A stretch of 14,849 nt of DNA from an uncultured Muribaculaceae bacterium (GCA_905207535.1 CAJLLX010000044.1:1-14849); one strand, 5' to 3'. Shown: positions 1 to 7,140, counted from the stretch's first letter. The notes: generated from the sequence alone by a model not told the origin. Translations and numbers: made by a program.

Positions 1-11
1 CTATTGTGAGA

Positions 12-617
12 TTATCCGAATATGGCTGCGAGGTCGTCAAATCTCGCGGCATTATCCGCTCCGAAACGAGCGACGGAAGCTCGCGCCTGTGCCGGAGTCT
101 TTTCGACTTGCGGATGGCTTTTGCTGTAAAACTTGTCGGCATAGCATACGAGGCGTTCGAGCAATGTCTCCGGCATGTAGTCGCCCGGGGGCATGGGAAG
201 GTGATATTCGGCAATGTCTTTGGCTGTGATACCGGTGCCGGTGTGCCTTTCGGCCACTCGGGCAAGCCATTCGGGGGCGCCGGCCTTACGTAGCATGGCC
301 GCTCCGAGGACGCCGTGGCGCAGGTAGTGCTCCGTTCCGTGGCAATGTATGCCGGGAGCATTGGTGGCGATGATGCCTATGTCGTGGAGCATGGCTGCAG
401 CTACGATATCGCCGTCGGCGAGGGGTAGGGCATGGGTGTGTGCAATCTCAAGTGCTTTCCGTGCCACTTGCAGGCTGTGCGTTACCAATAATTCTTTGAG
501 CTTTTGCGTCTCGCTGTCGTCGGCGCTGTAGGCATTGTCAATATACGCCATATAGTTTACCGCTGATGGCGGTAGACCATATGGCGTATATTGTTGTGTG
601 TCTGTGGTGGTCGGCAT
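12..617 (-). CDS. HD-domain (HDIG-type) phosphohydrolase
   Basis: This 201-residue protein is predicted to be a soluble metal-dependent phosphohydrolase of the HD superfamily; its substrate cannot be told from sequence. Visible motifs are H47 in a THSLQVA helix, the HD pair H78-D79 inside MLHDIG, H101 and H125 (AERHTG), and D161 in YADKFYSK. These match the usual metal ligand order H...HD...H...H...D. The ATG at 615-617 overlaps the ilvE stop codon by one base (TAATG), so translation is probably coupled to ilvE and both genes share the ilvE promoter. The stop codon lies at 12-14, so the gene is complete. A later in-frame Met at residue 23 is possible but the coupled start is preferred. The family is well supported; the biochemical role is open. 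Confidence 0.85.
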   Translation of the reverse strand: MPTTTDTQQYTPYGLPPSAVNYMAYIDNAYSADDSETQKLKELLVTHSLQVARKALEIAHTHALPLADGDIVAAAMLHDIGIIATNAPGIHCHGTEHYLRHGVLGAAMLRKAGAPEWLARVAERHTGTGITAKDIAEYHLPMPPGDYMPETLLERLVCYADKFYSKSHPQVEKTPAQARASVARFGADNAARFDDLAAIFG

Positions 618-1648
618 TAAAGCACGGTGTTCCAGCCGTGTACATCCTCGATTTCGCCATACTGGATGGCGCGGAGGGTGTTGTACAGCTTGGTGGTGAC
701 GGGACCGGGCTTGCCGTCTTTGGCGATTACGTATTGATGTCCGGTGTCAAGGTCGTCTATGCGGTGTATGGGCGAGCATACGGCGGCTGTGCCGCAAGCG
801 GCAGCCTCTTGCACTTCGGCCAATTCCTCGACGGGAATGTGGCGTGCTTCGACTTCCATGCCCATATCGCGTACCAGTTGCTGTAGGCTCATGTTGGTGA
901 TGGACGGAAGTATAGATTCGCTGGCCGGGGTAATGTACTTATTGCCTTTGATGGCAAAGAAGTTGGCCGGACCGCATTCGTCGAGATATTTCTTTTCTTT
1001 GGGGTCGAGATATAGTACTGCCGAATAACCTTTGTCGTGCGCCATGCATCCGGCCTTGAGAGATGCAGCATAGTTGCCGCCGGTCTTGAAACGACCCGTG
1101 CCCTTGGGCGCTACGCGATCGTATTCGCGGGTGATGCATATGTCAGTGACGCCGAATCCTGTCTTGAAGTACGGGCCTACGGGCGATACAAAGATGATAA
1201 AGGTGTATTCGGTGGCCGGGTTGACACCCACGCGGGCGCTGACACCTATCTCGAGGGGGCGGATATATAGCGAGGCGCCGCTGCCATAAGGCGGGATAAA
1301 GCGCTCGTTCAGCTGTACAGCCTTTATGGTCATTTCGCGGAAAATTTCAAGCGGCACGGGTGCCATCATCAGCGCCTCGGCCGAGCTGCGCAGGCGCTTG
1401 GCGTTTTCTTCGAGGCGGAAGATGCGTATTTTCCCGTCGGCACCGCGGAAGGCCTTGAGACCTTCAAATATTTCCTGGCCGTAGTGCAGTGCTGTGGCGG
1501 CGATGTGCATGTCTATTGTCGGCGATTGTGACACTTCGATTTCGCCCCATTTGCCATCACGGTAGGTGCAACGTACGTTGTAATCTGTGGGAATATAGCC
1601 AAAAGGAAGTTTTGACCATTCAAGGTCCGGAATGTTGTTGTTGCTCAT
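617..1648 (-). CDS. ilvE: branched-chain amino acid aminotransferase
   Basis: This is a PLP-dependent fold-type IV transaminase that interconverts leucine, isoleucine and valine with their 2-oxo acids, using glutamate/2-oxoglutarate, in the cytoplasm. At 343 residues it has the length of the long BCAT subgroup. Visible signatures are YGQEIFEGLKAFR (56-68), YIRPLEIG (128-135), the PLP-lysine region GRFKTGGNYAASL with K188 as the likely Schiff-base lysine, and the YLDECGPANFF segment (221-231) with E224. The class IV signature is complete and nothing looks broken. The ATG at 1648 is preceded by AT-rich sequence without a Shine-Dalgarno, which is normal in Bacteroidetes. A strong promoter lies about 95-125 bases upstream. 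The HD-hydrolase gene follows with a one-base overlap. Confidence 0.95.
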   Translation of the reverse strand: MSNNNIPDLEWSKLPFGYIPTDYNVRCTYRDGKWGEIEVSQSPTIDMHIAATALHYGQEIFEGLKAFRGADGKIRIFRLEENAKRLRSSAEALMMAPVPLEIFREMTIKAVQLNERFIPPYGSGASLYIRPLEIGVSARVGVNPATEYTFIIFVSPVGPYFKTGFGVTDICITREYDRVAPKGTGRFKTGGNYAASLKAGCMAHDKGYSAVLYLDPKEKKYLDECGPANFFAIKGNKYITPASESILPSITNMSLQQLVRDMGMEVEARHIPVEELAEVQEAAACGTAAVCSPIHRIDDLDTGHQYVIAKDGKPGPVTTKLYNTLRAIQYGEIEDVHGWNTVL

Positions 1649-1742
1649 ATCGGTTGTCTGTTAAATGTTTTGTTTGTTTTTCTGTTGATGCAAGGACTGC
1701 CGTAGGGCAGCTTGTTTTAATCTTTAAGAAGATTTTACCTTG

Positions 1743-1774
1743 CAAATATAGACTATATTTTGATAAGGTGCAAC
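1743..1774 (-). promoter_or_regulatory. ilvE promoter (-33/-7)
   Basis: On the minus strand GTTG (1771-1774) is followed by a 20-base spacer and TATATTTG (1743-1750). This fits the Bacteroidetes primary-sigma pattern TTTG-(19-21)-TAnnTTTG. Transcription would begin near 1736 and give a leader of about 90 bases before the ilvE ATG. No other minus-strand gene start lies between, so it is assigned to ilvE and the downstream HD gene. Confidence 0.75.
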
Positions 1775-2042
1775 TTTGTTTATGAAATTTAATGGCCCAA
1801 ATATCTTGTGACGTGCTCGTCGGCAAAAGTGTGATGGCGATTGGACATGGCGATTGGCGTTATCGCGGTGGTTGCCTGACAGGGCCTCTCCGGGCTTTGG
1901 ATGTGTAAGTATTAAAGATCTGCGTATATGCCCTTGCTCGGCGGGATATTGTGATGCGGTTTTTTTTGCTCGGTTAAGGTGCTGATGTATAGTGTGGTGG
2001 CGGTTAGGTGCGAAATTTAGCCGAAAAAATGTTGAGAAAAAA
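1775..2042. other. intergenic region upstream of tRNAs
   Basis: No credible gene is visible between the ilvE promoter and the tRNA promoter. The only structure seen is two adjacent 13-base copies, ATGGCGATTGGAC at 1834-1846 and ATGGCGATTGGCG at 1847-1859. A T8 tract near 1964 has no obvious stem before it. Confidence 0.5.
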
Positions 2043-2073
2043 TTTGTCAGTTCCGGAAAAGTGCGTACCTTTG
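2043..2073 (+). promoter_or_regulatory. tRNA operon promoter
   Basis: TTTG (2043-2046) is followed by a 19-base spacer and TACCTTTG (2066-2073), an excellent match to the Bacteroidetes -33/-7 consensus. The expected start lies about 15 bases before tRNA-Pro, so this promoter very likely drives the two-tRNA transcript. Confidence 0.85.
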
Positions 2074-2094
2074 CAGTGCTTTTGAAAGCAACCT

Positions 2095-2168
2095 CGGGGT
2101 GTAGCTCAGTTGGTTAGAGTACGCGTCTGGGGGGCGTGAGGTCGCTAGTTCGAGTCTAGTCACCCCGA
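2095..2168 (+). tRNA. tRNA-Pro (GGG)
   Basis: The cloverleaf can be folded by hand. The acceptor stem CGGGGTG (2095-2101) pairs with CACCCCG (2161-2167), with discriminator A2168. The D stem is GCTC/GAGT. The anticodon stem CGCGT/GCGTG encloses loop CTGGGGG, giving anticodon GGG at 2129-2131 and G37, typical of tRNA-Pro. The T stem GCTAG/CTAGT encloses TTCGAGT. CCA is not encoded. It reads CCC and, by wobble, CCU proline codons. Confidence 0.95.
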
Positions 2169-2212
2169 CTAAAAGACAAATAGCTTGAGCATCGCAAGAT
2201 GTCGAAAAGCAA

Positions 2213-2288
2213 GACTCCGTAGCTCAGTTGGTAGAGCAACTGACTCTTAATCAGTGGGTCGAGAGTTCGAGCCTCTCCGGGGTCACCA
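2213..2288 (+). tRNA. tRNA-Lys (CTT)
   Basis: The acceptor stem GACTCCG (2213-2219) pairs with CGGGGTC (2278-2284) with one T·G wobble. Discriminator A2285 is followed by encoded CCA. The D stem GCTC/GAGC is perfect. The anticodon stem ACTGA/TCAGT encloses CTCTTAA, giving anticodon CTT at 2246-2248. It reads AAG lysine codons. It shares the transcript with tRNA-Pro, 44 bases upstream; unlike that tRNA it has a genomic CCA. Confidence 0.95.
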
Positions 2289-2290
2289 CT

Positions 2291-2334
2291 AAAATCCGCA
2301 AGTCATTGGTTTTCAATGCTTGCGGATTTTTTTT
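2291..2334 (+). terminator. intrinsic terminator of the tRNA operon
   Basis: AAAATCCGCAAG and CATTG on the left pair with CAATG and CTTGCGGATTTT on the right. This leaves a single bulged T and a short GTTTT loop, followed by a run of T residues. It starts three bases after the tRNA-Lys CCA and is a textbook intrinsic terminator. Confidence 0.9.
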
Positions 2335-2382
2335 GCTATTCGCCCGACACTGATCCCCATCCCCCTAAAACATCGGCGCATG

Positions 2383-2402
2383 ATCAAAGCTAAAGCTTTG
2401 AT
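2383..2402. repeat. short perfect inverted repeat
   Basis: ATCAAAGC and GCTTTGAT form an 8-base stem around TAAA. It lies between the tRNA terminator and the 3' end of the HEPN gene. Read on the minus strand the T tract comes before the stem rather than after it, so it is not a standard terminator in either direction. Confidence 0.4.
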
Positions 2403-2453
2403 AACTAAAAAAAACTTTACATAAGAGAGGAGGAAAGGAGGAAGAATTTTGGG

Positions 2454-2846
2454 TCAATGTTTAAGTTCTGAAATTGCCTCTTTTATGGCATCGTGTAAGG
2501 AGGGGATGTTCGTTGAGACTGTCTCATAGACAATCTCGGCGTCAAGTTCAAAGTAGCCGTGGGCTATATGGTTACGCATGCCTACGATAGCTTTCCATGG
2601 AATGTCGGGATAGGTTGATTCCAAAAATTCCGGCAAACTCCGTTTAATTCGATTTATTCCTTCTCCAATTGCGGTTAACAACATGCAAGTTGCGGCTAAT
2701 AACTGCATACCTCCGGGCGAGTCGCAATAGTCTTCGGAAGATTTAACGGATTTATTCCATTCTTCCAATTGGCTCAAGGTCTCATCGATTGAGAGCAATG
2801 TTTCCAGGGCTCTTGCTTTGTCTATATCAGAGTAGAGTGATTCCAT
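2454..2846 (-). CDS. hepT: HEPN/DUF86 toxin, HepT-like ribonuclease
   Basis: This 130-residue, mostly helical protein belongs to the HepT (DUF86) branch of HEPN domains. The catalytic motif is R91-x4-H96-x-Y98 in GMRNHIAHGYF, the R-x4-H-x-Y form used by HepT RNases. In characterised MntA/HepT systems the partner MntA inactivates this toxin by adding AMP to the tyrosine, and Y98 is present here. The start overlaps the end of the upstream nucleotidyltransferase gene by 20 bases, so the pair is one transcript with coupled translation. Base composition is lower in GC than the surrounding metabolic genes (23 G/C of 60 at 2641-2700), in line with acquired DNA. No helicase or nuclease partner lies beside it. 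Confidence 0.85.
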   Translation of the reverse strand: MESLYSDIDKARALETLLSIDETLSQLEEWNKSVKSSEDYCDSPGGMQLLAATCMLLTAIGEGINRIKRSLPEFLESTYPDIPWKAIVGMRNHIAHGYFELDAEIVYETVSTNIPSLHDAIKEAISELKH

Positions 2847-3120
2847 CGCGGGCTATGTTGTTTAGAAATCTTGTCGACATATGCGAATGGCGTCGAATCA
2901 GATCAACCGAGGTATTCAATATATTTTCAAGGAAATCTTTGAGATCAGTCATTAATGTGATTTTCGGAGGCATATCCACAAGTATGTCCACATCGCTGTC
3001 CGATTTGTTGTCTCCTCTTGCCATAGAGCCGAAAAGGCATAACCCGGTGACCTCATATTCTTTTCGGATATAAGGCATGTTCTCCTTCAGGATTTTTATG
3101 CATTTGTTGGAGTCGCACAT
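2827..3120 (-). CDS. mntA: MntA-like minimal nucleotidyltransferase antitoxin
   Basis: This 97-residue protein is a minimal nucleotidyltransferase of the polymerase-beta fold. The active-site pattern GS-x10-DxD is intact: G31-S32, then D43 and D45 in DSDVDILVD, with a likely third carboxylate at D73 (SVDLIRR). In known MntA/HepT modules this enzyme transfers AMP to the HEPN toxin and silences it; that role is inferred here from the family and from the adjacent hepT with its target tyrosine. The ATG at 3118-3120 lies about 15 bases downstream of the predicted transcription start. It is first in the two-gene operon, which would favour making antitoxin before toxin. Confidence 0.88.
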   Translation of the reverse strand: MCDSNKCIKILKENMPYIRKEYEVTGLCLFGSMARGDNKSDSDVDILVDMPPKITLMTDLKDFLENILNTSVDLIRRHSHMSTRFLNNIARDGITLL

Positions 3121-3141
3121 TCTGATTTTCCTTTACTTCTG

Positions 3142-3173
3142 CAAAAATAAGAAAAAATTGGATTTGCTGCAAT
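3142..3173 (-). promoter_or_regulatory. mntA-hepT promoter
   Basis: On the minus strand ATTG (3170-3173) is followed by a 20-base spacer and TATTTTTG (3142-3149). The TAnnTTTG element is perfect. The predicted start is near 3135, leaving a short leader before the mntA ATG at 3120. Confidence 0.7.
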
Positions 3174-3202
3174 TTCCGGCGGAAATGTATGCGAGTGAAT
3201 AT

Positions 3203-3258
3203 GCAGGAGCAGTGAGGGCGCAATATTGCGCTCGCACTGCTCCTGCTTATGTTTTTTT
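3203..3258 (+). terminator. long inverted repeat with T tract, terminator-like
   Basis: GCAGGAGCAGTG (3203-3214) pairs with CACTGCTCCTGC (3235-3246). An inner near-perfect stem of GGGCGCAA and TTGCGCTC closes over the central TA, making a 44-base hairpin with one mismatch. On the plus strand it is followed after a few bases by T7. It lies between the mntA promoter and the end of the HdeD gene, both on the minus strand. A plus-strand terminator therefore has no obvious gene to serve, and it may instead be a mobile repetitive hairpin. Confidence 0.55.
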
Positions 3259-3331
3259 GCTCCGGTGTTGCTCCTGCTGAGGTTTCTTTGCGCCGGGGCT
3301 GCTCCCGGCGATGGTTTGGGGGGGATCAGAA
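3239..3331. repeat. three 31-bp tandem direct repeats
   Basis: Copies start at 3239, 3270 and 3301, each opening with GCTCC. Copies 1 and 2 agree at 25 of 31 positions. Copy 3 is more diverged and runs into the last codons of the HdeD gene. Copy 1 begins inside the right arm of the 44-base inverted repeat. A second perfect hairpin, CGCCGGG/CCCGGCG with a 6-base loop (3291-3310), spans copies 2 and 3. Confidence 0.7.
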
Positions 3332-3892
3332 GGAGGTGAGGCGGTTGATGCGGCGGATGGTGGCGGAGAGCATCAGACGGAAGATGCCGAAGCAGATGAG
3401 CGAGATGCCGAGCCAGAGCCATACGGTGACTGCGCCTACCAGGGGCTGTGACAGGAAGACTACGGCGAGGATGATGACGGCAATGAGGTCGAGGATCATC
3501 CACACGAGCCAGCTGCGCGAGTAGCTCGACATGACGATTGCTTCACACATGCCGTTGACAGCCACGCACATAAGCCATATGCCGGCTACGAAGATGAAGA
3601 CTGCCGACATTTCGGCTACGGGCATGAAGAACATCCAGCCGCCGGCTATGAGTTCGAGGATGCCGGTGGCCAGGGTCCAGCCCCACTTGGGGAAGCCGGA
3701 GGCTGCGATGGCGAAGCCTACGTTGAAGCACCCTGCGATGAGGAGACAGATGGCGAAGGCGAAGGCCAGAACGGGGATAGATTCGGCGGGGCAGCAGATG
3801 GTCCAGATGCCCAGCGCGATGCAGATAAGACCTGTAAGGAGGGGAACCCACCAGTAGGAGGTTATGCCGCGAGATTTGATGGTAAGTGACAT
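3326..3892 (-). CDS. HdeD family (DUF308) membrane protein
   Basis: This 188-residue integral inner-membrane protein has six hydrophobic segments at about 14-32, 40-62, 70-90, 95-115, 127-147 and 150-174, with short loops. That length and layout match the HdeD/DUF308 family. E. coli HdeD is linked to acid resistance, but the molecular activity of the family is not established. A basic C-terminal tail (RRINRL) follows the last helix and would face the cytoplasm. The ATG at 3890-3892 is preceded by AT-rich sequence. I could not find a clean -33/-7 promoter upstream. The gene is monocistronic and divergent from uxaC. Confidence 0.8.
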   Translation of the reverse strand: MSLTIKSRGITSYWWVPLLTGLICIALGIWTICCPAESIPVLAFAFAICLLIAGCFNVGFAIAASGFPKWGWTLATGILELIAGGWMFFMPVAEMSAVFIFVAGIWLMCVAVNGMCEAIVMSSYSRSWLVWMILDLIAVIILAVVFLSQPLVGAVTVWLWLGISLICFGIFRLMLSATIRRINRLTSF

Positions 3893-4144
3893 AGTATTTT
3901 TGTGTTTTTAATTGTCATTATAGTAACAAGGGTGGGGGCGTTAGGTTTTTGGCATGGGGGGAGACTTCGGACTTCGTCCTCAGCACTGTGCTGAGAACGG
4001 AAACGGGAAAAAAGGGAAAGGGGATGGCGGGAAGAGGGGGAAAAAAAGGAAAAAGGTGGCGGCGCGAAGATGGAAATAAAGGAAGGGGGACGGCGGAGAA
4101 ATGGGAAAATAAAAGGAGGGGAAAGGGGGGAATATTAGCGAATT
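3893..4144. other. intergenic palindrome and purine-rich tract
   Basis: A palindrome CTCAGCAC-T-GTGCTGAG (3979-3995) extends past one mismatch to about 3975-3999. From about 3997 to 4132 the plus strand is almost entirely A and G, with many GGGG and AAAA runs. The 67-codon ORF that crosses it encodes mostly Lys, Gly, Arg and Glu and is an artefact of composition. No gene is called. Confidence 0.6.
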
Positions 4145-4160
4145 ATCGCTAAATTTGTGG
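4135..4160 (+). promoter_or_regulatory. uxaC promoter -7 and palindromic operator candidate
   Basis: TAAATTTG (4150-4157) matches the -7 consensus and lies 58 bases before the uxaC ATG. No TTTG is present at the expected -33 position, which is G-rich, so an activator or other help may be needed. A palindrome TTAGCGA-ATTA-TCGCTAA (4135-4152) overlaps the -7 element. The 13-mer ATCGCTAAATTTG (4145-4157) recurs exactly upstream of kdgK. Confidence 0.55.
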
Positions 4161-4215
4161 GGGAAAAGTAAAATTGGGAGGGGAGATAACCAAAATAGAG
4201 TCTTAGAAACCGATC

Positions 4216-5628
4216 ATGAAAGCATTTAACGACGAAAATTTTTTGCTGGAGACCAAAACGGCTGAAAGATTATACCATGACTATGCTGAGGGGTTGCCGA
4301 TCATCGACTACCATTGTCATCTCAATCCTGAATATGTGGCTTCGGACCATGTGTTTGAGAATCTGTCGAAAATATGGCTGGAGGGGGACCACTATAAGTG
4401 GCGCGCGCTGCGCACCAACGGTGTGGAGGAGCGATATATCACCGGAACGGACACCACCGACTGGGAAAAGTTTGAAAAATGGGCTGAGACGGTGCCTTAC
4501 ACCATGCGCAATCCGCTCTACCACTGGACGCACCTGGAGCTGAAGACCGCTTTCGGGGTGGAGAAACTGCTCAACCCGTCGACGGCGCGCGAAATCTACG
4601 ATTATTGCACGGCGATGCTGCAGCGTCCCGAGCGCTCGGCGCGCGGACTGATGCAGCACTACAATGTGGAGGTGGTGTGCACCACCGACGACCCCATTGA
4701 CTCTCTGGAGCATCATATCAAGGTGAAAAACGACGGTTTCGGCGTGAAGATGCTCCCCACCTGGCGCCCCGACAAGGCGATGGCGGTGGAGAATCCCGCT
4801 GCATTCCGCTCGTATGTCGACCGCTTGGCCGAGGTGTCGGGAGTGGCTATCAGCAGTTTTGCCGACCTGATGGCCGCGCTGCAGAAGCGTCACGATTTCT
4901 TCGGTTCGGTAGGTTGCCGCCTTAGCGACCACGGGCTGGGAGCCTTCTATGCCGAGGATTACACCGAGGCCGAAGTAGACAGCATCTTCAAGAAGGTTTA
5001 CTCCGGCGAGGCGCTCACCGACAGTGAGATAGGGAAGTTCAAGACCGCGATGCTGGTGGAATTCGGCATCATGGACCACGACGCCGGCTGGACGCAGCAG
5101 TTCCACTACGGCGCTTTGCGCAACAACAACTCGCTGATGATGGCCAAGATCGGTCCTGATACCGGTTTCGACTCGATAGGCGACTACACCGTGGGCGAGA
5201 AGATGTCGAAGTATCTCGACATGCTCGCTTCGCGCGACAAGCTGGGCAAGACCATCATCTACAACCTCAATCCGCGCGACAACGAGCTGGTGGCCACGAT
5301 GATAGGCAACTTCCAGGATGGCCGCTACGGGGCCGGGAAGATACAGTTTGGCTCCGGTTGGTGGTTCCTCGACCAGAAAGACGGCATGGAGCGCCAGATG
5401 ACGGCTCTGTCGAATCTGGGTCTGCTGAGCCGCTTCGTGGGGATGCTCACCGACAGCCGCTCGTTCCTCTCCTATCCGCGTCACGAATATTTCCGTCGCA
5501 CGCTCTGCAACCTCTTAGGCCGCGATGTGGAAGCCGGATTGCTGCCCGCGTCGGAGCTCGACTTCATCGGCCGGGAGATAGTGGCGAAAGTGTGCTACGG
5601 CAACGCCAAAGAGTATTTCAAATTTTAA
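4216..5628 (+). CDS. uxaC: glucuronate isomerase
   Basis: This 470-residue cytoplasmic enzyme converts D-glucuronate to D-fructuronate (the family also takes D-galacturonate to D-tagaturonate), the first step of hexuronate breakdown. Length is that of a full UxaC. Visible family signatures are the amidohydrolase-type HxH at H33/H35 in IDYHCHLNPEY, the QQFHYGALRNNN segment, GSGWWFLDQKDGM, and MLTDSRSFLSYPRHEYFRR near the C-terminus. The ATG at 4216 gives the expected MKAFNDENFLL start. exuT follows after 24 bases on the same strand. High-GC codon use (40 G/C of 60 at 4621-4680) fits the resident genome. Confidence 0.96.
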   Translation: MKAFNDENFLLETKTAERLYHDYAEGLPIIDYHCHLNPEYVASDHVFENLSKIWLEGDHYKWRALRTNGVEERYITGTDTTDWEKFEKWAETVPYTMRNPLYHWTHLELKTAFGVEKLLNPSTAREIYDYCTAMLQRPERSARGLMQHYNVEVVCTTDDPIDSLEHHIKVKNDGFGVKMLPTWRPDKAMAVENPAAFRSYVDRLAEVSGVAISSFADLMAALQKRHDFFGSVGCRLSDHGLGAFYAEDYTEAEVDSIFKKVYSGEALTDSEIGKFKTAMLVEFGIMDHDAGWTQQFHYGALRNNNSLMMAKIGPDTGFDSIGDYTVGEKMSKYLDMLASRDKLGKTIIYNLNPRDNELVATMIGNFQDGRYGAGKIQFGSGWWFLDQKDGMERQMTALSNLGLLSRFVGMLTDSRSFLSYPRHEYFRRTLCNLLGRDVEAGLLPASELDFIGREIVAKVCYGNAKEYFKF

Positions 5629-5652
5629 ACACACACAGATACCTTCTAATTC

Positions 5653-7140
5653 ATGGCAAAAATCAACACGGTCGCCGGGCAGATGCGCGCCACCAACTTC
5701 CGCTGGGTGATCTGCGGGCTTCTGTTCTTAGCAACCACCGTCAATTATCTCGACCGCCAGGTGCTGTCGCTGACCTGGAAAGACTTCATCGCACCCGAAT
5801 TTCACTGGACCGACGCCGACTACGGCCTCATAGCAGCCACATTCTCAATAATCTACGCAGCAGCGAACCTCTTTTCCGGCCGCTTCATCGACTGGATGGG
5901 CCCCCGCCGCGGCTACATGTGGGCGATAGCGGTGTGGTCGGCCGGCGCCTGCCTGCATGCGCTCTGCGGCTGGGCCACGGAGCACACCCTTGGCTACGGC
6001 GACGCCGCGCAGATGGTCGACGCCATCGGCGTGGGCTCAGCAGCGATCTCCACCGTGAGCGTGTACTTCTTTATCGCCGCGCGCTGCGTGCTGGCCATCG
6101 GCGAGTCGGGCAACTTCCCTTCGGCCGTGAAGGTGACAGCCGAATATTTCCCCAAGCGCGACCGCGCGTTTGCCACCAGTATCTTCAACGCCGGCTCCAC
6201 TATCGGCGCGCTGATAGCACCGCTGTGCATCCCGCCTCTGGCGCGCTATTTCCAACGCCTCGGCGTGGGCAACGGCTGGGAGATGGCCTTCGTCGTCATC
6301 GGTCTTTTAGGCTTTGTGTGGATGGGTCTGTGGCTCATCTATTATCGCGATCCGGCCCACAGCAAGCATGTCAATGCTGCCGAACTGGCTTACATAGAGC
6401 AGGATAGCCATGACAAGGGTGAAATACCCCGCGAGGAGGCCGAGGAGGAGGACAGCAGCAAGGCGCCCCGAATCCCCTATTGGAAAGTCTTCACCTACCG
6501 GCAGACCTGGGCAGTGTTTTTCGGCAAATTCCTCACCGACGGCGTGTGGTGGTTTTTCCTCTTCTGGATCCCCGCCTATATCAGCGACGTCTACGGCATG
6601 CCGAGCGACAATCCCACCGCCATGCTGCTGATCTTCGTGCTCTACGCTATCACCATGCTATCGCTCTACGGCGGCAAGCTGCCAACGATCATCATGAACC
6701 GCACCGGGCTCAACCCCTACGCCGCCCGCATGCGCGCCATGTTTATCTTCGCACTGTTTCCGCTGTTGGCAGTTGTGGCACAGCCCCTTGGCAACTACTC
6801 CTACTGGTGGCCGGTGATTATCATCGGCATATGCGGCGCCGCACATCAGTCGTGGTCGGCCAACCTTTACTCCGTGGCCAGCGACCTCTTCCCCAAGAGC
6901 ACCGTGGGTACCATCACCGGTATCAACGGCATGGCCGGAGGCGCCGCCTCGTTCCTGATCAACTATTTCTCGGGTCGCCTCTTCCAGTATGCAGGTGAGA
7001 CCGGACTGCAGTTTATGGGCTTCGAGGGTAAGCCGGCGGGCTATTTCATCGTGTTCTGCTTCTGCGGCGTGAGCTACCTGCTGGGTTGGAGCGTGATGAC
7101 GCTGCTCGTACCGAAATACAAGCCGGTGACGATCAAGTAA
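5653..7140 (+). CDS. exuT: hexuronate transporter, MFS ACS family (ExuT-like)
   Basis: This 495-residue inner-membrane transporter belongs to the anion:cation symporter branch of the major facilitator superfamily and probably imports glucuronate with protons. Signatures include NYLDRQVLSL (31-40) in the first helix, the loop motif GRFIDWMGPRRG (76-87), and AARCVLAIGESGNFPSAVK (142-160). A charged central loop of about 235-275 carries the run EEAEEED. Roughly twelve hydrophobic segments are visible, with a longer than usual loop at about 105-135. The placement 24 bases after uxaC marks a two-gene operon and supports glucuronate as substrate. Transport of galacturonate cannot be excluded. No clear terminator is seen after the stop. 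Confidence 0.9.
   Translation: MAKINTVAGQMRATNFRWVICGLLFLATTVNYLDRQVLSLTWKDFIAPEFHWTDADYGLIAATFSIIYAAANLFSGRFIDWMGPRRGYMWAIAVWSAGACLHALCGWATEHTLGYGDAAQMVDAIGVGSAAISTVSVYFFIAARCVLAIGESGNFPSAVKVTAEYFPKRDRAFATSIFNAGSTIGALIAPLCIPPLARYFQRLGVGNGWEMAFVVIGLLGFVWMGLWLIYYRDPAHSKHVNAAELAYIEQDSHDKGEIPREEAEEEDSSKAPRIPYWKVFTYRQTWAVFFGKFLTDGVWWFFLFWIPAYISDVYGMPSDNPTAMLLIFVLYAITMLSLYGGKLPTIIMNRTGLNPYAARMRAMFIFALFPLLAVVAQPLGNYSYWWPVIIIGICGAAHQSWSANLYSVASDLFPKSTVGTITGINGMAGGAASFLINYFSGRLFQYAGETGLQFMGFEGKPAGYFIVFCFCGVSYLLGWSVMTLLVPKYKPVTIK

Noticed and set aside
3239..3331. 31-bp repeats as a CRISPR array
   Set aside because: The copies are directly adjacent with no spacers, are diverged, and no cas gene is nearby.
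3096..3503. 135-codon minus-strand frame across the HdeD end and the repeats
   Set aside because: It conflicts with the HdeD reading frame and translates the tandem repeats into low-complexity sequence.
3949..4152. 67-codon Lys/Gly/Arg-rich frame
   Set aside because: It exists because the tract is almost all purine, so stop codons are rare; there is no promoter or conserved feature.
4270..5484. 404-codon minus-strand frame opposite uxaC
   Set aside because: It lies wholly antisense to a clear UxaC and is rich in His, Val, Arg and Gly, as expected from GC-rich codon shadows; no family is recognisable.
5358..6407. 349-codon plus-strand frame across the uxaC-exuT junction
   Set aside because: It overlaps two certain genes in another frame and encodes Arg/Pro/His-rich low-complexity sequence.
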